Below are positions 44,367-45,392 of a DNA stretch of 45,392 bases, piece after piece. The notes under the pieces were generated by a model that saw nothing but the letters and a program-made list of their open reading frames with translations, was not told the origin of the DNA and made no database searches. The stretch comes from Gammaproteobacteria bacterium (lineage in GTDB: Bacteria; Pseudomonadota; Gammaproteobacteria; Pseudomonadales; Azotimanducaceae). The stretch covers positions 1 to 45,392 of the forward strand of contig JAPOTD010000128.1 in the NCBI GenBank assembly GCA_026709365.1, written 5' to 3'. The first letter of the stretch is position 1. Every line of letters starts with the position of its first letter. The position numbers and the translations under genes are program-made.

Positions 44367-44720
44367 CTACAGCCGCTGGTTGAACTCCACCATGTTGCCG
44401 CTGGGATCACGGGTGAAGGCCTGCCGGCACACGCCGACGATCTCGAAGGGCTCCGAGCACTTCATGCCGGCGCCTTCCAAGGTTGCCTTGACGCTGTCCA
44501 CGTCCGCCACCTTGAAGGCAAAGTGCTGTTCCTTGAGCGGCGGCCCGGAGTCGATGCCGATCAGATGAACCTCCTGCGCGCCGCTGCGCAGCCAGGCGCC
44601 GGGGAATCCGAAGTCGGGCCGGTCGAGCTTTTCCATGCCGAGCACGTCAACATAGAAGCCCAGCGCCTCATCGACGTCCCTGACGTTGATCGACACATGG
44701 TGAATGCCTTCAAGCCGCAT
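44367..44720 (-). CDS. VOC-family (glyoxalase-like) protein
   Basis: 117 residues with two beta-alpha-beta-beta-beta units. MRLEGIHHVSINVRDVDEAL starts the fold with the first metal His; QHFAFKVADVDSVKATLEG holds the second; DPSGNMVEFNQRL ends with the Glu ligand. Such small proteins act as dioxygenases, isomerases, lyases or glyoxalases; the reaction here cannot be told. It converges with the DUF1501 gene, 14 bases from its stop. Confidence 0.9.
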   Translation of the reverse strand: MRLEGIHHVSINVRDVDEALGFYVDVLGMEKLDRPDFGFPGAWLRSGAQEVHLIGIDSGPPLKEQHFAFKVADVDSVKATLEGAGMKCSEPFEIVGVCRQAFTRDPSGNMVEFNQRL

Positions 44721-44811
44721 CCTCTCCTCCGCCTGCGTGAGTTAGTCGTAGCTTTCCGGTGCCCTTAAAAAGCCTTTCCGTTGCTGGATTTCTGGCCTAC
44801 GCAATGAGCGC

Positions 44812-44864
44812 GGGGTTGCGCTGCGCGAAACTCCAACCGCCTCTCGCCCTCTGCGCGAGAGGCG
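44812..44864 (+). repeat. Two-hairpin repeat, copy 6
   Basis: Hairpin A region 44812-44834 with a decayed left arm (GGGGTTGCGC against GCGAAACTCC on the right). Hairpin B at 44838-44864 (CGCCTCTCGCCC, loop TCT, GCGCGAGAGGCG; nearly perfect). It is followed by GCATTGC, as copy 2 is followed by CATTTG. Confidence 0.78.
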
Positions 44865-44871
44865 CATTGCA

Positions 44872-44970
44872 ATGCCAACTAACTTAGCGCAGTATGTGCG
44901 CCGTGTTCAACGAAAAAGCAAGGAGGTGATCGTGCATTTATCTATTGTTGAGGGAACCAACGAGGCATAG
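44872..44970 (+). CDS. Possible 32-codon small open frame (uncertain)
   Basis: The ATG at 44872 opens MPTNLAQYVRRVQRKSKEVI... and runs to TAG at 44968-44970. Inside it, AAGGAGGTGATC (from 44920) is a full match to the complement of the 16S rRNA 3' end and is followed by GTG at 44932 in the same frame, giving a 12-codon peptide. Either could be a leader peptide, a remnant of a longer gene (the LAQYVRRV start recalls some Xre-type proteins) or chance. No ribosome site precedes 44872. Confidence 0.25.
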   Translation: MPTNLAQYVRRVQRKSKEVIVHLSIVEGTNEA

Positions 44971-45131
44971 CTTCGGATCGTTGAGGGGGTGCGCCGCCAA
45001 GACGCTGGTGCGCTACCAAGGCCGCGCAGCCGAGTTGCTGAGCAACTCCGCGGTCGCCGGGCGCAATAGCTGCGGCTTGCGGCAACCTCATGCGGCGATC
45101 AGGAGAATGAGCCCCTGACAGTCCCTCAATG

Positions 45132-45166
45132 AGCTGGGCCCCGCCCCGAACGGCGGGGCTCCAGCT
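45132..45166. terminator. Long stem-loop of 14 base pairs
   Basis: AGCTGG-GCCCCGCC (45132-45145) pairs with GGCGGGGC-T-CCAGCT (45152-45166) around CCGAAC, with one bulged T. It is the strongest hairpin in the gap. There is no T-run, so it may be a terminator-like or RNA-structure element; which transcript it belongs to is unclear. Confidence 0.45.
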
Positions 45167-45277
45167 TCCAGCCCGCCGCCGCCATTCCACTGAGCCCATC
45201 TCCGTTCACATCTCGGTCACCGAGCCGTCCTCTTGTGCGCAGGATTTTGACGCGAGTTCCTTGTAGAATACGTCGCC

Positions 45278-45392
45278 ATGAGCGAAGCGATCGCATTCGA
45301 CACCCACCGGTTCGTCAAACGGCTGACGGACACGGGATTCACCGAGGCGCAGGCCGAGGCGCTTGCGGACGAGCAGGTGAACCTGCTGAACA
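45278..45392 (+). CDS. DUF1640-like coiled-coil protein, partial (5' end only)
   Basis: The first 38 codons run off the window end: MSEAIAFDTHRFVKRL..., then GFTEAQAEALADEQVNLLN. The FDTHRFVKRLTDTGFTEAQAEAL pattern is typical of the N-terminus of DUF1640 proteins. Only the first codons can be judged, so membrane and coiled-coil parts are not visible. The ATG lies about eight bases after TAGAAT, another short or leaderless arrangement. A related gene is at 25963-26361. Confidence 0.6.
   Translation, partial: MSEAIAFDTHRFVKRLTDTGFTEAQAEALADEQVNLLN

Larger units (their letters stand above)
44721..45277. other. Gap between the VOC gene and the partial DUF1640-like gene
   Basis: This 557-base stretch holds two-hairpin repeat copy 6 (44812-44864), a 32-codon open frame just after it (44872-44970), a strong stem-loop (45132-45166) and the promoter region of the last gene, with TAGAAT about eight bases before its ATG. 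Nothing else is recognisable, and the longer minus-strand frame here (44942-45199) has no family features. Confidence 0.65.

Noticed and set aside
44914-44970. EGTNE in the small frame looks like the C-terminal motif of acyl-CoA dehydrogenases
   Set aside because: The match is five residues long, the frame stops at once, and the surrounding sequence does not continue as an acyl-CoA dehydrogenase in any frame.
45278-45392. Start of an antitoxin or regulator at the window edge
   Set aside because: The residues fit the N-terminus of DUF1640-like proteins better, although only 38 codons can be read.

Overview
This is a high-G+C, gene-dense chromosomal window that looks gammaproteobacterial. The best taxonomic evidence is the cluster pyrG-kdsA-eno-ftsB-pcm-nlpD next to fdxA, a shortened form of the Pseudomonas-type order (eno-ftsB-ispD-ispF-truD-surE-pcm-nlpD-rpoS-fdxA). 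A HiPIP, aerobic A-type cytochrome oxidase genes, a CYP153-like P450, a TonB-dependent receptor and several lipid- or xenobiotic-type oxidoreductases suggest a free-living or host-associated aerobic heterotroph. I cannot place the genus. No rRNA, tRNA, CRISPR array, prophage or intact insertion sequence was seen.

Layout. 0.2-1.8 kb: a VanX-like D,D-dipeptidase and an AmiD-like amidase lipoprotein. 2.1-8.7 kb: the core cluster pyrG, kdsA, eno, ftsB, pcm, a DUF368 (PopT-type) transporter and nlpD, many with 1-4 base overlaps; rpoS is missing where it is expected. 8.7-13.1 kb (minus strand): fdxA, then an operon read as LLM oxidoreductase, DUF4212, an ActP-like symporter and a DUF1295 protein. 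13.2-15.5 kb: an Eis-like acetyltransferase overlapping rsgA. 15.5-20.7 kb: an acyl-CoA synthetase and a TonB-dependent receptor transcribed divergently, then cupin-tetR; the two promoter regions share an almost identical 19-bp operator-like site, so this looks like one local regulon. 20.9-26.4 kb: a lipoprotein fusing a CXXCH motif to a beta-propeller, threonine aldolase, an HpaB/AbfD-like protein without the Fe-S cysteines, a 1-Cys peroxiredoxin and a coiled-coil membrane protein. 27-34 kb: a GST, an OLD-type ATPase/Toprim nuclease, an MDR oxidoreductase, an AAA/DUF234 ATPase under a striking palindrome, and the P450. 34.1-41 kb: a small membrane protein, a cupin, a TlpA-like thioredoxin, the cytochrome c oxidase operon (subunit II with two cytochrome c domains, subunit I, two subunits III, subunit IV) and a convergent HiPIP gene. 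41-44.7 kb: the DUF1800/DUF1501 pair and a VOC protein. The window ends in the first 38 codons of a second DUF1640-like gene.

The intergenic DNA carries several small repeat families: (i) six copies of a two-hairpin element in both orientations, with two hairpin-B variants that change both arms together; (ii) a 354-bp element with terminal inverted repeats and a perfect 8-bp target duplication; (iii) two relatives of a ~180-bp element with inverted ends. Families (ii) and (iii) share an internal GAGGGCGGGACGCCCTT-type module. The most notable observations are these repeats, the shared operator, the missing rpoS and the fused cytochrome/propeller lipoprotein. No fully novel multi-gene system can be claimed from sequence alone.
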